Positions 16,019 through 24,289 of a stretch of DNA of 40,809 bases are shown one piece after another. Both the position numbers and the translations under genes were made by a program. The DNA lies in assembly GCA_944392655.1 (NCBI GenBank), contig CALXXL010000018.1, positions 1 to 40,809 on the forward strand. The letters are read 5' to 3'. The notes under the pieces were generated by a model. It searched no databases and had not been told where the DNA came from. It was given only the letters and a program-made list of their open reading frames with translations. Origin of the DNA: an uncultured Victivallaceae bacterium (GTDB taxonomy: Bacteria > Verrucomicrobiota > Lentisphaeria > Victivallales > Victivallaceae). How positions within the stretch are numbered: position 1 is the stretch's first letter; each line of letters begins with the position of its first letter.

Positions 16019-17056
16019 TTAGCTCATCGTCACAGCTACTTTTATTACGTTATCCCGGCGTTGCTCAAAAAGTTCGTAGCCACTGACTATATCTTTTAGT
16101 GGATAAGTGTGTGTGATTAATGGCGTAGTATCAAGTTTGCCTGCGGCAATCAGGTTTAAGATCTCTTTGCAGTTGCAGCCATCTACTCCACCGGTCTTGA
16201 AAACCAGATTCTTGCCATACATATCCGGCAATGGCAGTATCTGCGGCGCATCATAAAGCGCAACCACAGTAACAATGGCATTCGGTCTGGCACACTTCCA
16301 AGCCATTTGAAATGTCTCTTTACTGCCTGCCACCTCCAACACTGCATCAGCTCCGCCGTGATCTGAATGCGCCCGGACAAAATCCCCAATATTTTCAGGC
16401 AAAACCGTCAATACATCAGGATAATGTTTGTGGACAAAGGCCAAACGGCTCTCATCAATATCACAGACAATAACCCGTTTAGGATTATGCAAACGCACAC
16501 ACTGTAACGTACAAAGTCCGGTAGGTCCCGCTCCGATAATCAATACTGTATCGTCTTTCTTAATTTCGGAAATTTTTGCCGCCCAGTAACCAGTTGCCAA
16601 CACATCGCCAACCAGTAGAGCCTGTAAATCAGTAACCCCATCCGGAATTTTATCCAGTCCAGTATCCGCATAAGGCACACGGACATATTCAGCCTGTCCT
16701 CCATCAATGCGGCACCCCAACGCCCAACCGCCATTTCTATCGACACAATTATTTACCCAGCCATGCTTACAGAAAAAGCATTCTCCACAAAAAGTTTCCA
16801 CGTTTACTGTTACGCGGTCGCCGGGTTTTATATTAGTTATGGCTGAACCTGTCGCTTCTACAATACCAACCATTTCATGGCCAACAGTTATCCCGGGAAC
16901 AGCACGCGGCACACTTCCATGTTTTATATGCAAATCACTGGAACAGATACTGGCCAAAGTTACTCTAACAATAGCGTCACGCGCATCTAAAATAGTTGGT
17001 TTTTCTTTTTCAATCAAGGCAAATTTCCCTCGTTCAATATAGGTATAGGCAAGCAT
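16019..17056 (-). CDS. Zinc-dependent alcohol dehydrogenase (MDR superfamily)
   Basis: 345-aa cytosolic NAD(P)-dependent dehydrogenase. Catalytic zinc ligands are visible as Cys38 (SICSSDLH) and His60-Glu61 (VGHE). Structural zinc ligands are Cys90, Cys93, Cys96 and Cys104. The Rossmann motif is IIGAGPTGLCTLQ. The conserved ALGCRIDGGQAEYVRVPYAD and LLVGDVLATGYWAA segments place it with the medium-chain secondary-alcohol/sorbitol-type dehydrogenases common in fermenting anaerobes. The exact alcohol is unknown. GGGG precedes the start by about 8 nt, and a perfect palindrome sits in the leader. It is monocistronic. Confidence 0.88.
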   Translation of the reverse strand: MLAYTYIERGKFALIEKEKPTILDARDAIVRVTLASICSSDLHIKHGSVPRAVPGITVGHEMVGIVEATGSAITNIKPGDRVTVNVETFCGECFFCKHGWVNNCVDRNGGWALGCRIDGGQAEYVRVPYADTGLDKIPDGVTDLQALLVGDVLATGYWAAKISEIKKDDTVLIIGAGPTGLCTLQCVRLHNPKRVIVCDIDESRLAFVHKHYPDVLTVLPENIGDFVRAHSDHGGADAVLEVAGSKETFQMAWKCARPNAIVTVVALYDAPQILPLPDMYGKNLVFKTGGVDGCNCKEILNLIAAGKLDTTPLITHTYPLKDIVSGYELFEQRRDNVIKVAVTMS

Positions 17057-17071
17057 GATGATTCCCCTTTT

Positions 17072-17087
17072 TAACTTAATTAAGTTA
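17072..17087. promoter_or_regulatory. 16-bp perfect palindrome, possible operator of the alcohol dehydrogenase gene
   Basis: TAACTTAATTAAGTTA lies 15 bp upstream of the start codon. A weak promoter-like pair (TTGAAA, 17 bp, TAGATT) lies further upstream on the minus strand. Palindromes this long occur by chance in AT-rich DNA, so this is tentative. Confidence 0.35.
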
Positions 17088-17165
17088 TTGAATTGAAAAT
17101 AATCTAATGCGGAATGACAGTTTTTTCAATCTCATATTTATCACTCTGATAATTCAGATTGCAAT

Positions 17166-17205
17166 AAAAAAAACAGACGCAACCCGTAAAGAGTCGCGTC
17201 TGTTT
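17166..17205 (-). terminator. Rho-independent terminator after serC
   Basis: On the minus strand AAACAGACGC (17205-17196) pairs with GCGTCTGTTT (17180-17171), followed by a run of T. Confidence 0.85.
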
Positions 17206-17224
17206 ATATTAAGATAATTAACTG

Positions 17225-18307
17225 TTACGCGTTCTTGGAAGCAAAGTCGTCCATGAAAGCAATCAGTTTTTCCACGCCAGCAAGCGGCATCGCGTTGTAA
17301 ATGCTCGCACGGATACCGCCAACCAAACGGTGACCTTTCAAGCCGGTCAGCTGTTCTGCCGCAGCCGCCTTGACAAAGGCTGCATCCAGCTCTTCCGACG
17401 GAGTACGGAATACAACATTCATCTTGGAACGACTGTCTTTCGCAACCGGTGAACGGTAGAATTCGCTCTTGTCCAGGTAAGCATAGAGCTTGGCAGCCTT
17501 TTCATCATTCCATTTTTCAATCACATCCAGACCACCTACTTCTTTAACCCAGTCGGTAACCAGTGCCAACATATAGATAGCGAACGTCGGAGGAGTATTG
17601 AACAGCGAACGATTTTCAATATATGTGCTGTAACGCAACATGGTCGGAACATTTTCCGGAGTACGTTCAGCCAAATCTTTGCGGATAACCACCAGAGCCA
17701 CACCACTGGGACCGAGGTTCTTCTGCGCACCGGCATAAATCAAACCGAAGTCATTTACATTGATTTTGCGCGACATAATATCGCTAGACATATCCGCAAT
17801 CATCGGAACTCCCGGCAGAACTTCCGGGAATTTGGCATACTGTGTTCCGGCAACCGTGTTGTTGCTGGTGATATGCAGATAAGTGGCGTTCGGATTACGC
17901 GTCCAGGTGTCAAACGCCGGAATGTGATCGTATTTGGTTTCTTTGCTGCTGCATACAAGTTTTGCATCGCCGAAAAGCTTGGCTTCCTTAAATGCCTTGG
18001 CGGACCATACGCCGGTATCGGCATAGTCAGCAGATTTGCCTTTTTCAAGCAAATTCATCGCCAGCATGGCAAATTGCATACTCGCACCGCCCTGAATAAA
18101 ACATACGGCATAATCATCCGAAATACCCATGATATCACGGAAGTTCTGTTCTGCACGTTCAATCACTTCGGTAAACAATGCACCGCGGTGAGAGAGTTCA
18201 ACAATACCGTTGCCGCAATCTTTATAGTTACAAAACTCCGCCTGAGCTCTTTCCATAACCTTGGCTGGAAGCATAGCCGGGCCCGCACTGAAATTGTAAA
18301 CAGTCAT
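17225..18307 (-). CDS. serC: Phosphoserine aminotransferase
   Basis: PLP enzyme of serine synthesis (3-phosphohydroxypyruvate to phosphoserine), also used in pyridoxine synthesis. 360 aa, normal length. The start MTVYNFSAGPAMLP is diagnostic, and the PLP lysine is Lys196 in AGAQKNLGPSG. The open frame continues upstream to 18415, but ATG 18307 gives the family start and has AAGGAG before it. It is divergent from the ACT/paaK/que operon. serA is not its neighbour here. Confidence 0.96.
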   Translation of the reverse strand: MTVYNFSAGPAMLPAKVMERAQAEFCNYKDCGNGIVELSHRGALFTEVIERAEQNFRDIMGISDDYAVCFIQGGASMQFAMLAMNLLEKGKSADYADTGVWSAKAFKEAKLFGDAKLVCSSKETKYDHIPAFDTWTRNPNATYLHITSNNTVAGTQYAKFPEVLPGVPMIADMSSDIMSRKINVNDFGLIYAGAQKNLGPSGVALVVIRKDLAERTPENVPTMLRYSTYIENRSLFNTPPTFAIYMLALVTDWVKEVGGLDVIEKWNDEKAAKLYAYLDKSEFYRSPVAKDSRSKMNVVFRTPSEELDAAFVKAAAAEQLTGLKGHRLVGGIRASIYNAMPLAGVEKLIAFMDDFASKNA

Positions 18308-18349
18308 CTTAAAACTCCTTAACAAAGGGGGTTGCGTTTTTATCTTATT

Positions 18350-18377
18350 AAAATACCACTTATAAATGAAAATACAA
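18350..18377 (-). promoter_or_regulatory. Candidate serC promoter
   Basis: On the minus strand TTGTAT (18377-18372), 16 bp, TATTTT (18355-18350), 43 bp before the start codon. Confidence 0.4.
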
Positions 18378-18460
18378 TACCATATTCTTGAAAAACCAAC
18401 TTTTTGCTCCATCATACAATAATCAATATGTCAATCAGAAAATAATCGCCCCGGCAGGAT

Positions 18461-18488
18461 TTGCAACCGGACAATCTAAGGTTATATT
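18461..18488 (+). promoter_or_regulatory. Candidate promoter of the ACT-paaK-que operon
   Basis: TTGCAA (18461-18466), 16 bp, TATATT (18483-18488). It fits the pattern seen before several other genes in the window and would give a leader of about 50 nt. Confidence 0.5.
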
Positions 18489-18544
18489 ATCCTTGATAAT
18501 ACTCTTTATAAATAAGTAAACAAAGTTCAGGAGCATGAACAACT

Positions 18545-18973
18545 ATGAAAATCAAACAACTCTCTCTCTTTATTGAAAACAAACCGGGAAGTTTGAACGC
18601 CGTATGCCAGATACTCAAAAACAACAATATCAACATCCGTACTCTTTCGCTGGCCGATACTGAACAGTTCGGCATACTCAGACTTCTGGTGGAAGAGTGG
18701 GAATTTGCTAAAAAGGTTCTGGAAGAAGCCGGGCTGATTGTCCGCGTAACCGAGGTCCTGGCACTGCCGGTGGATGACCGTGTCGGTGGCTTGGCCGCTG
18801 TACTTGATGTATTGGACCGCAACAACTTGAGCGTTGAATACATGTATGCATTCACTTTCGGCAAGGAAGGACGCGCTGTAATGGTATTCCGGTTTGAAGA
18901 CCCGGACAAAGCGCTGGAGGCTCTCACCAAAGAAAAGATCGATATTATCGAAAGCATAGGATTGTTTCACTAA
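18545..18973 (+). CDS. Tandem ACT-domain protein
   Basis: 142 aa made of two ACT-like halves: KQLSLFIENKPGSLNAVCQIL (residues 4-24) and GGLAAVLDVLDRNNLSVEYMY (about 81-101). ACT domains bind amino acids and give allosteric control. Small double-ACT proteins are often encoded beside phenylacetate-CoA ligase in anaerobes, as here, where they probably sense an amino acid related to the ligase pathway. First gene of a seven-gene plus-strand run, 17 bp before paaK. The AGGAG site is 11 nt from ATG 18545, rather far. Confidence 0.85.
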   Translation: MKIKQLSLFIENKPGSLNAVCQILKNNNINIRTLSLADTEQFGILRLLVEEWEFAKKVLEEAGLIVRVTEVLALPVDDRVGGLAAVLDVLDRNNLSVEYMYAFTFGKEGRAVMVFRFEDPDKALEALTKEKIDIIESIGLFH

Positions 18974-18990
18974 AGGTTCGGTGTGCTGAA

Positions 18991-20316
18991 ATGGGAGAAT
19001 TTGTTATTGAAAACCGGATATGGAATCCGGAAATGGAGACCATGCCGGTCGAGGATATAAAAAAATTACAACTGAAAAAATTAAAAGAAACAGTGGCACA
19101 CGCTGCCAACGTTCCTTTTTACCGGAATGAGTTTGCAAAAAGGAAAATAACTCCGGAAAGCATAAAATCATTGGACGACCTGGCCAGACTGCCGTTTACG
19201 ACCAAGGAGGAGATGCGCTCCGGATATCCTTTCGGACTCTTTGCCGTTCCGCCATCCCAACTTATCCGTATTCACGCATCCAGCGGTACAACCGGAAAAC
19301 CAACTATCGTTGGTTATACCAAAAAGGATTTGGCTTTGTGGGCGGAGCTCTGCTCACGTTTTCTGGTTGCCGGCGGATTGACGCCAAATCAGATTACCCA
19401 GGTGGCATTCGGATACGGCCTGTTCACCGGCGGATTCGGGTTGCATTATGGAATTGAAAATGTCGGTGCTGCAGTGGTTCCCGCCTCCAGCGGCAATACC
19501 AAACGGCAGATAACCTTGATGCACGACCTGAATGTTGAAACGCTTATCTGTACTCCGTCGTACGCGCTGAATATTGCGGAAGTCATTGAAGAAATGGGGT
19601 TGAAGGGTAAACTTGCACTTAAATACGCCCATTTTGGCGGAGAACAGTGGACAGAGGATATGCGTATTGCGGTTGAAAGCGCATTGAACATTCACGCTTT
19701 CAACAATTACGGCTTATCAGAAATCATCGGCCCCGGAGTTGCCGGCGAATGTGCAGCACGCAACGGTATGCATATTCAGGAAGATTGCTTCATTTTTGAA
19801 TGCATTAATCCTGACACTCTCGAACCGGTTCCGGAAGGTGAAGAAGGTGAACTGGTTATTACCGCTCTCGGTAAGGAGGCATGTCCGGTAATCCGTTACC
19901 GTACTCGCGACCTGGCCAGACTTTACCGGATGAAATGCCCGTGTGGACGTACCGGTATGCTGATGAGCCGGGTAAAAGGCCGCACCGACGACATGCTGAT
20001 TATCCGCGGCGTAAATATTTTCCCGTCGCAGGTTGAAGAGGCGCTGCTGAGAATCGATGGTGTGGCGCCGCATTATCTGATCGAACTCTACCGGCCGAAT
20101 AATCTGGATGAAGCGGTGTTGAAAGTAGAGATGACCCCGCAGTCATTCAGCGATAAAATGGAGGCAATGATCAAACTCAAAGAGCGGATCACCAGAGAGG
20201 TCTCCACGGTAACCGGTATTCACTTTAAAATTGAACTTGTTGCGCCTAATTCGCTGGAACGCTCTCTGGGCAAGGCAAAACATGTCAATGATATGCGTAA
20301 TTTAAAAGTGGAGTAG
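18991..20316 (+). CDS. paaK: Phenylacetate--CoA ligase family protein
   Basis: ATP-dependent AMP-forming acyl-CoA ligase, 441 aa, the usual PaaK length. The phosphate-binding motif HASSGTTGKPT is at about residues 94-104. NNYGLSEIIGPGVAGEC and the RYRTRDLARL segment form the adenylation core. KGRTDDMLIIRGVNIFPSQVEE marks the mobile C-terminal domain, and LERSLGKAKHV supplies the C-terminal lysine region. Likely substrates are phenylacetate or related aryl acids from aromatic amino-acid fermentation. Indolepyruvate oxidoreductase genes, often nearby in other anaerobes, are absent here. The ribosome site of the next gene overlaps its end. Confidence 0.9.
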   Translation: MGEFVIENRIWNPEMETMPVEDIKKLQLKKLKETVAHAANVPFYRNEFAKRKITPESIKSLDDLARLPFTTKEEMRSGYPFGLFAVPPSQLIRIHASSGTTGKPTIVGYTKKDLALWAELCSRFLVAGGLTPNQITQVAFGYGLFTGGFGLHYGIENVGAAVVPASSGNTKRQITLMHDLNVETLICTPSYALNIAEVIEEMGLKGKLALKYAHFGGEQWTEDMRIAVESALNIHAFNNYGLSEIIGPGVAGECAARNGMHIQEDCFIFECINPDTLEPVPEGEEGELVITALGKEACPVIRYRTRDLARLYRMKCPCGRTGMLMSRVKGRTDDMLIIRGVNIFPSQVEEALLRIDGVAPHYLIELYRPNNLDEAVLKVEMTPQSFSDKMEAMIKLKERITREVSTVTGIHFKIELVAPNSLERSLGKAKHVNDMRNLKVE

Positions 20317-20320
20317 TATC

Positions 20321-21589
20321 TTGAGCTTAACAATGACAGAGATGCTCCGGCAACTTCAACTGCCGGAGCCGGAGGCGGCTTCCGGATTTGCCAACCGTTT
20401 TGAAGAGTCCGTAACCGGATTTTCAGGCTTGCCGGAATATATGACAATGGAATTTGTCCGTCGTTATTATCCATGGGTTGGCGGAGACGAAAAGCATTAT
20501 ACCGCATTTGAACGGGTTGCGGAAAAGGTGGCGGCAAGCGAAGCATTGCAACTATATGCTCATCATGCACACAATGTTCTTTTTGTCTACCCGTTGGAAG
20601 AGTGCCGGTTCGGCTCATGGCCGGTATTAAGTACCGTACTGGGCGATGACAGCGGTATGTTCGATTTTATGATCGCCATGAGTGCAATACCTATGTGGGC
20701 TGAAACCCACCGCAAAATGGGGATTCCGGAAAATTACAGCCGGGCATCAGCTGAATGGCTGAATGGGACGCTGAGGATATATAATTCAGCGCATCCGGGA
20801 TGTTACGGAATTGACCGCTCACAGGTTTACTGGCTTAGATTCAATATCGACGGAAAACTTTTCCGCATCGGCCGTTTTGAGTATATGATTGAGGAACTGC
20901 CCGGCTATATGCCAAGAGTATTCCGCCATAAAACCACCGGAAAAACCATCGCATTATGCGGCGATAATTGTGGACTGCTTGGTGATGGCACACGTATGTT
21001 CAATAAAGGCGCCGAAGAGACCATTCCACTACGCGCTAAAGTTACTGAAAAAGACAACCACGTTTACGGTATAAGGATATCCCCGACCGGCAAGGCAGTG
21101 ATAAACGAGATATGTGATCTTGATTTGAATGAATACGAAGAAATTCTGCATAAAGGAGATTTCACTCCAGGCATGCATATTCCCGGAGGCGGAGGCATGA
21201 CCGTGGAAAAGGCCTATGCATCATGGCAGGAAGCATTGGAATTTTTCCCGAAATACCTTAACAAAACACCAAAGGCGATCAGCTGTCTGTCATGGATATT
21301 CAACTCAAGTTTTGAACGTGAATTACCAGACTCAAACCTGGCAAAACTGATGCGGGAGGTATATCTATTCCCCGAATGCAGTTACGGCAGAGACGGAGCG
21401 TTTTTTATTTTCGGCCGTTCCGACGGTGATTTCTCTGTTTACCCGCAGGACAACTCTGTACGAAAAGCATTTCACCGGATTGTCGATGCTGGCGAACTCC
21501 TGAAATCCGGAGGAATGTTTATTCTGCCGCAGGAAATCAGAGAACATAACGGTAACCGATACAGGAGAGAAGAAAAGTGTACGAATTAG
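20321..21589 (+). CDS. Putative acyltransferase (NAT_N/GNAT-like C-terminal type)
   Basis: 422 aa. It resembles the two-domain acyltransferase-like proteins whose C-terminal half is GNAT-like; the best mark is the stretch from about residue 282 with GMHIPGGGGMT, then ASWQEALEFFPKYL and ISCLSWIFNSSFERELPDSN. Cofactor and substrate are unknown. Start: TTG 20321 has GGAG 7 nt upstream (20310-20313), overlapping the end of paaK; ATG 20333, in frame, lacks a well-placed site. The coupling suggests the product works with PaaK, perhaps using its acyl-CoA, which is inference. Its end overlaps queD by 13 bp. Confidence 0.6.
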   Translation: MSLTMTEMLRQLQLPEPEAASGFANRFEESVTGFSGLPEYMTMEFVRRYYPWVGGDEKHYTAFERVAEKVAASEALQLYAHHAHNVLFVYPLEECRFGSWPVLSTVLGDDSGMFDFMIAMSAIPMWAETHRKMGIPENYSRASAEWLNGTLRIYNSAHPGCYGIDRSQVYWLRFNIDGKLFRIGRFEYMIEELPGYMPRVFRHKTTGKTIALCGDNCGLLGDGTRMFNKGAEETIPLRAKVTEKDNHVYGIRISPTGKAVINEICDLDLNEYEEILHKGDFTPGMHIPGGGGMTVEKAYASWQEALEFFPKYLNKTPKAISCLSWIFNSSFERELPDSNLAKLMREVYLFPECSYGRDGAFFIFGRSDGDFSVYPQDNSVRKAFHRIVDAGELLKSGGMFILPQEIREHNGNRYRREEKCTN

Positions 21590-21945
21590 AGGTTTTCAGA
21601 TCATTTTCAGCTGCCCATCAGCTGAAAGGATATAACGGCGATTGCGCCAAACTGCATGGGCACAACTGGCAGGTGGCAATTGTCATGCAGGTAAAAGAAC
21701 TGGACAATGTTGGCATAGGAGTGGATTTCAAAGTTCTCAAGCGTGAGCTTGACCGGATTCTGGATGAGTTCGATCATTCCAATCTCTCTGAGCTTGAGTG
21801 TTTCAAAACCATGAATCCCACCAGCGAGAATATTGCCCGTCTGATTTATAAAAAACTGGCAGAATCAATGAATGACGGCAATGTAAAAGTTGCAAAAGTA
21901 AAAATTTCCGAATCGCCGAACTCAACTGCCGCGTATTATGAGTAA
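21577..21945 (+). CDS. queD: 6-carboxytetrahydropterin synthase
   Basis: Converts dihydroneopterin triphosphate to 6-carboxy-5,6,7,8-tetrahydropterin in preQ0/queuosine synthesis. 122 aa. Zinc-binding histidines appear as His14 (SAAHQL), His27 and His29 (KLHGHNW), with catalytic Cys23 in GDCAKLHGH. The C-terminal ISESPNSTAAY segment is also conserved. It starts at GTG 21577 inside the end of the acyltransferase gene, with AGGAG about 10 nt before. It overlaps queE by 8 bp. Confidence 0.95.
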   Translation: MYELEVFRSFSAAHQLKGYNGDCAKLHGHNWQVAIVMQVKELDNVGIGVDFKVLKRELDRILDEFDHSNLSELECFKTMNPTSENIARLIYKKLAESMNDGNVKVAKVKISESPNSTAAYYE

Positions 21946-22591
21946 CTCTGATAAATGTCTGAAGATCTGCGAACGCTTTGTAAGTCTTCAGGGAGAATCT
22001 ACTCAGGCGGGCAGAATATGTTATTTTATCCGGCTATCGGGATGCAATTTGTCATGTGTGTATTGTGACACGCGTTACGCGGAAACGGGCGAAACAATGT
22101 CGCTCGATGCAATCATGACAGAAGTACGCCGTGCCGGAGTAAAATTAGTTGAGATAACCGGTGGTGAACCGTTGATGCAGAAAGCCACGCCAACTCTGGC
22201 GGGAATGCTGCTGAATGAGGGATTTGAGGTCATGCTTGAAACCAATGGGGCATGCGATATCACTGTTATGCCGGATGGTGCGCGCAGAATAGTAGACTGC
22301 AAACTGCCCGGTTCCGGCATGTGGGAATATAATTTATGGAGCAACTTTGACCACTTGACCAGACTTGACGAAGTAAAATTTGTCGTTTCCAGCAAAAGTG
22401 ATTTTGAGTGTGCCTTAAAGGTGATAAAAGATTATTCGCTGGATGGTAAGTGTGAAGTTCTTTACAGTCCCGTTTTCGGCAAAGTTGAGTTTGCCGATCT
22501 GGCAAAGTGGGTTATTGACAGCCGTGCGCCGGGACGTATGCAGTTACAGATGCATAAACTGATCTGGGGCTGTGATGCTACCGGGGTGTAG
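21938..22591 (+). CDS. queE: 7-carboxy-7-deazaguanine synthase
   Basis: Radical SAM enzyme making 7-carboxy-7-deazaguanine from carboxytetrahydropterin. 217 aa. The cluster cysteines are Cys36, Cys40 and Cys43 in the standard CxxxCxxC spacing (SGCNLSCVYC). The N-terminal ICERFVSLQGEST and the EITGGEPLMQ glycine motif are typical, as is the C-terminal QLQMHKLIWG. It overlaps queD and precedes the small Nif11-like gene by about 32 bp. Confidence 0.95.
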   Translation: MSNSDKCLKICERFVSLQGESTQAGRICYFIRLSGCNLSCVYCDTRYAETGETMSLDAIMTEVRRAGVKLVEITGGEPLMQKATPTLAGMLLNEGFEVMLETNGACDITVMPDGARRIVDCKLPGSGMWEYNLWSNFDHLTRLDEVKFVVSSKSDFECALKVIKDYSLDGKCEVLYSPVFGKVEFADLAKWVIDSRAPGRMQLQMHKLIWGCDATGV

Positions 22592-22623
22592 ATAGATATA
22601 AATAGAATAAGAACGGGTTGAAT

Positions 22624-22824
22624 ATGTCCAGAAAAAGCATGGATGAGTTTGCCGTAAAGTTGGCAACCACCCCTGAATGGGTGGCATTAAGCAAGGCAAA
22701 GCAGCAGGAGGCTGCCGACCGCAACGAATTTATGAGTTGGCTTGCCAACTTTGCCTGTCAGCAGGGATACGATGTTACAGTAGATGATATTATTGATATG
22801 AACAGGGAGTTTAACCGGCAATGA
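22624..22824 (+). CDS. Small Nif11-like domain protein inside the preQ0 operon
   Basis: 66 aa (68 if TTG 22618 is used), starting [13 protein letters not shown]. The layout is an N-terminal helix with F-x2-K-L followed by a pair of residues P-E, then a second helix, then the terminal [10 protein letters not shown], which resembles the Nif11-like fold (leader-type domain of some RiPP precursors). There is no Gly-Gly leader cleavage site and no core peptide, and no RiPP enzyme is nearby. Its stop overlaps the start of queC by 4 bp (ATGA), so its translation is coupled to queC. The coupling suggests a role linked to preQ0 synthesis, but function is unknown and the family call is a visual one. 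Confidence 0.6.
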   Translation: MSRKSMDEFAVKLATTPEWVALSKAKQQEAADRNEFMSWLANFACQQGYDVTVDDIIDMNREFNRQ

Positions 22825-23495
22825 AAAAAGCGGTGGTATTGCTCTCCGGAGGATTGGATTCAGCAACAGTGTTAGCCGTTGCTAAAAGCCGGGGATTTCA
22901 GTGTTACGCTATGAGTTTTGATTATGGCCAGCGCCATGAGTGTGAACTTGCCGCAGCAAAAAAAGTGGCGGCATCTATTGGCGTGGAAGATCATAAACTG
23001 GTAAAAATAGATCTCTGTGCCTGGGGCGGTTCGGCATTAACTGACAATATTCCGGTTCCGGACGCACACAGTTACCAGGAAAAAGTTCCAGTAACCTATG
23101 TGCCGGCACGCAATATGATTTTTCTGGCTTTTGCCGTAGCATATGCGGAGGTATTGGAAGCAAGAGATATTTTTATCGGAGTAAATTCCGTAGATTATTC
23201 AGGGTATCCGGATTGTCGGCCGGAATTTATCAAAGCGTTTGCCCGGGCGGCTAAACTTGGAACCAAAGCTGCGGACGAAGATTGGGAATACACTATTCAA
23301 TCACCATTACAGAATCTTTCTAAAGCAGAAATTATAAAACTCGGAACATCGCTTGGAGTAGATTACAGCATTACTCACAGCTGTTATAATCCTGATGCCA
23401 ACGGTCTGGCCTGCGGCAAATGCGACAGCTGTGACTTACGCCGCAACGGCTTTAAAGAAGCTGGAGTTCCAGACCCTACCCGCTATCAGAAATAG
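22821..23495 (+). CDS. queC: 7-cyano-7-deazaguanine synthase
   Basis: ATP-dependent conversion of 7-carboxy-7-deazaguanine to preQ0. 224 aa. The PP-loop ATP motif is SGGLDS (residues 9-14). The zinc site is the C-terminal set [19 protein letters not shown], and VPARNMIFL is also conserved. It completes queD-queE-queC. The GTP cyclohydrolase, QueF and Tgt steps are not in this window. Its end overlaps the convergent prepilin peptidase gene by 10 bp. Confidence 0.96.
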   Translation: MKKAVVLLSGGLDSATVLAVAKSRGFQCYAMSFDYGQRHECELAAAKKVAASIGVEDHKLVKIDLCAWGGSALTDNIPVPDAHSYQEKVPVTYVPARNMIFLAFAVAYAEVLEARDIFIGVNSVDYSGYPDCRPEFIKAFARAAKLGTKAADEDWEYTIQSPLQNLSKAEIIKLGTSLGVDYSITHSCYNPDANGLACGKCDSCDLRRNGFKEAGVPDPTRYQK

Positions 23496-24289
23496 TTGCT
23501 GAACCAATCACGGAAAAATATATAAGTTATACCAGCAATGGCAATAAATACGCCGTACCGGATCTCCTGTGCGGCGATTTTTTCTTTACGTTTTACTGCA
23601 CCGGCAACCCCGGAAATAATCCCCAGTACAGCTGACAATGCAATAATTCCAGCCAGTGGCATTAAACCAAACGCCGTGCCAAGAGCAGTCAGAAGTTTTA
23701 CATCTCCCCACCCAAGTACAGTGCGCTTGAAGATAATCTTGCCTGCCCAGGCGATAATTCCGGTTACGGCCGCAACTGCCACCGCAACAGCCAGAAAATC
23801 AAACATTACACTCATTCCATTTATCCACCAATGCAGACAGCCTGCGGCAATTAAGAGAAATATAGTAAGTTTATCTGGAATTATCCCGTGTTCAAAGTCA
23901 ATTATCCCGGCGGCTATAAGAACAGCCGTCGTCGTCAACGCTATCGGCAGAAATGAATAATCTGAATTGTTCTGTAACGCAGTAATACCACAGAATAAAA
24001 CAGCGGTGATAAGTTCCACGACAAAGTAACGTATTGTATAATGCTCATGACAATGGCGGCATTTTCCACGCAAAACGATATAACTCACCAGAGGGATATT
24101 GTCATACCATGCAATTTTTGCGTTGCATTTGGTACAATGAGACGGAGCAAAGACAATTGATTCATTCAACGGCATCCGCCAGATACAGACGTTTAAAAAA
24201 CTACCGACGCACGCACCAAACAGAAACATTACTACAAGGAACCAGCCGCGCATTTCCGGTTCCAGCAGTTGACCATAAAACTCCAGCAT
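23486..24289 (-). CDS. Prepilin peptidase (A24 family)
   Basis: Inner-membrane aspartic protease that cleaves and N-methylates type IV prepilins and pseudopilins. 267 aa with about eight membrane segments. The methyltransferase part shows [15 protein letters not shown] and two zinc pairs, Cys52/Cys55 and Cys77/Cys80. The catalytic aspartates are Asp131 ([11 protein letters not shown]) and Asp196 (GWGDVK). Bifunctional length. Its ATG overlaps the aroE stop by 1 bp, the last gene of a four-gene run. Substrate pilins are not in the window. Confidence 0.93.
   Translation of the reverse strand: MLEFYGQLLEPEMRGWFLVVMFLFGACVGSFLNVCIWRMPLNESIVFAPSHCTKCNAKIAWYDNIPLVSYIVLRGKCRHCHEHYTIRYFVVELITAVLFCGITALQNNSDYSFLPIALTTTAVLIAAGIIDFEHGIIPDKLTIFLLIAAGCLHWWINGMSVMFDFLAVAVAVAAVTGIIAWAGKIIFKRTVLGWGDVKLLTALGTAFGLMPLAGIIALSAVLGIISGVAGAVKRKEKIAAQEIRYGVFIAIAGITYIFFRDWFSNYF

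Noticed and set aside
18308-18415. Longer serC start at 18415
   Set aside because: The extra 36 residues are encoded over the promoter-like region; MTVYNFSAGPA at 18307 is the known family start with AAGGAG before it.
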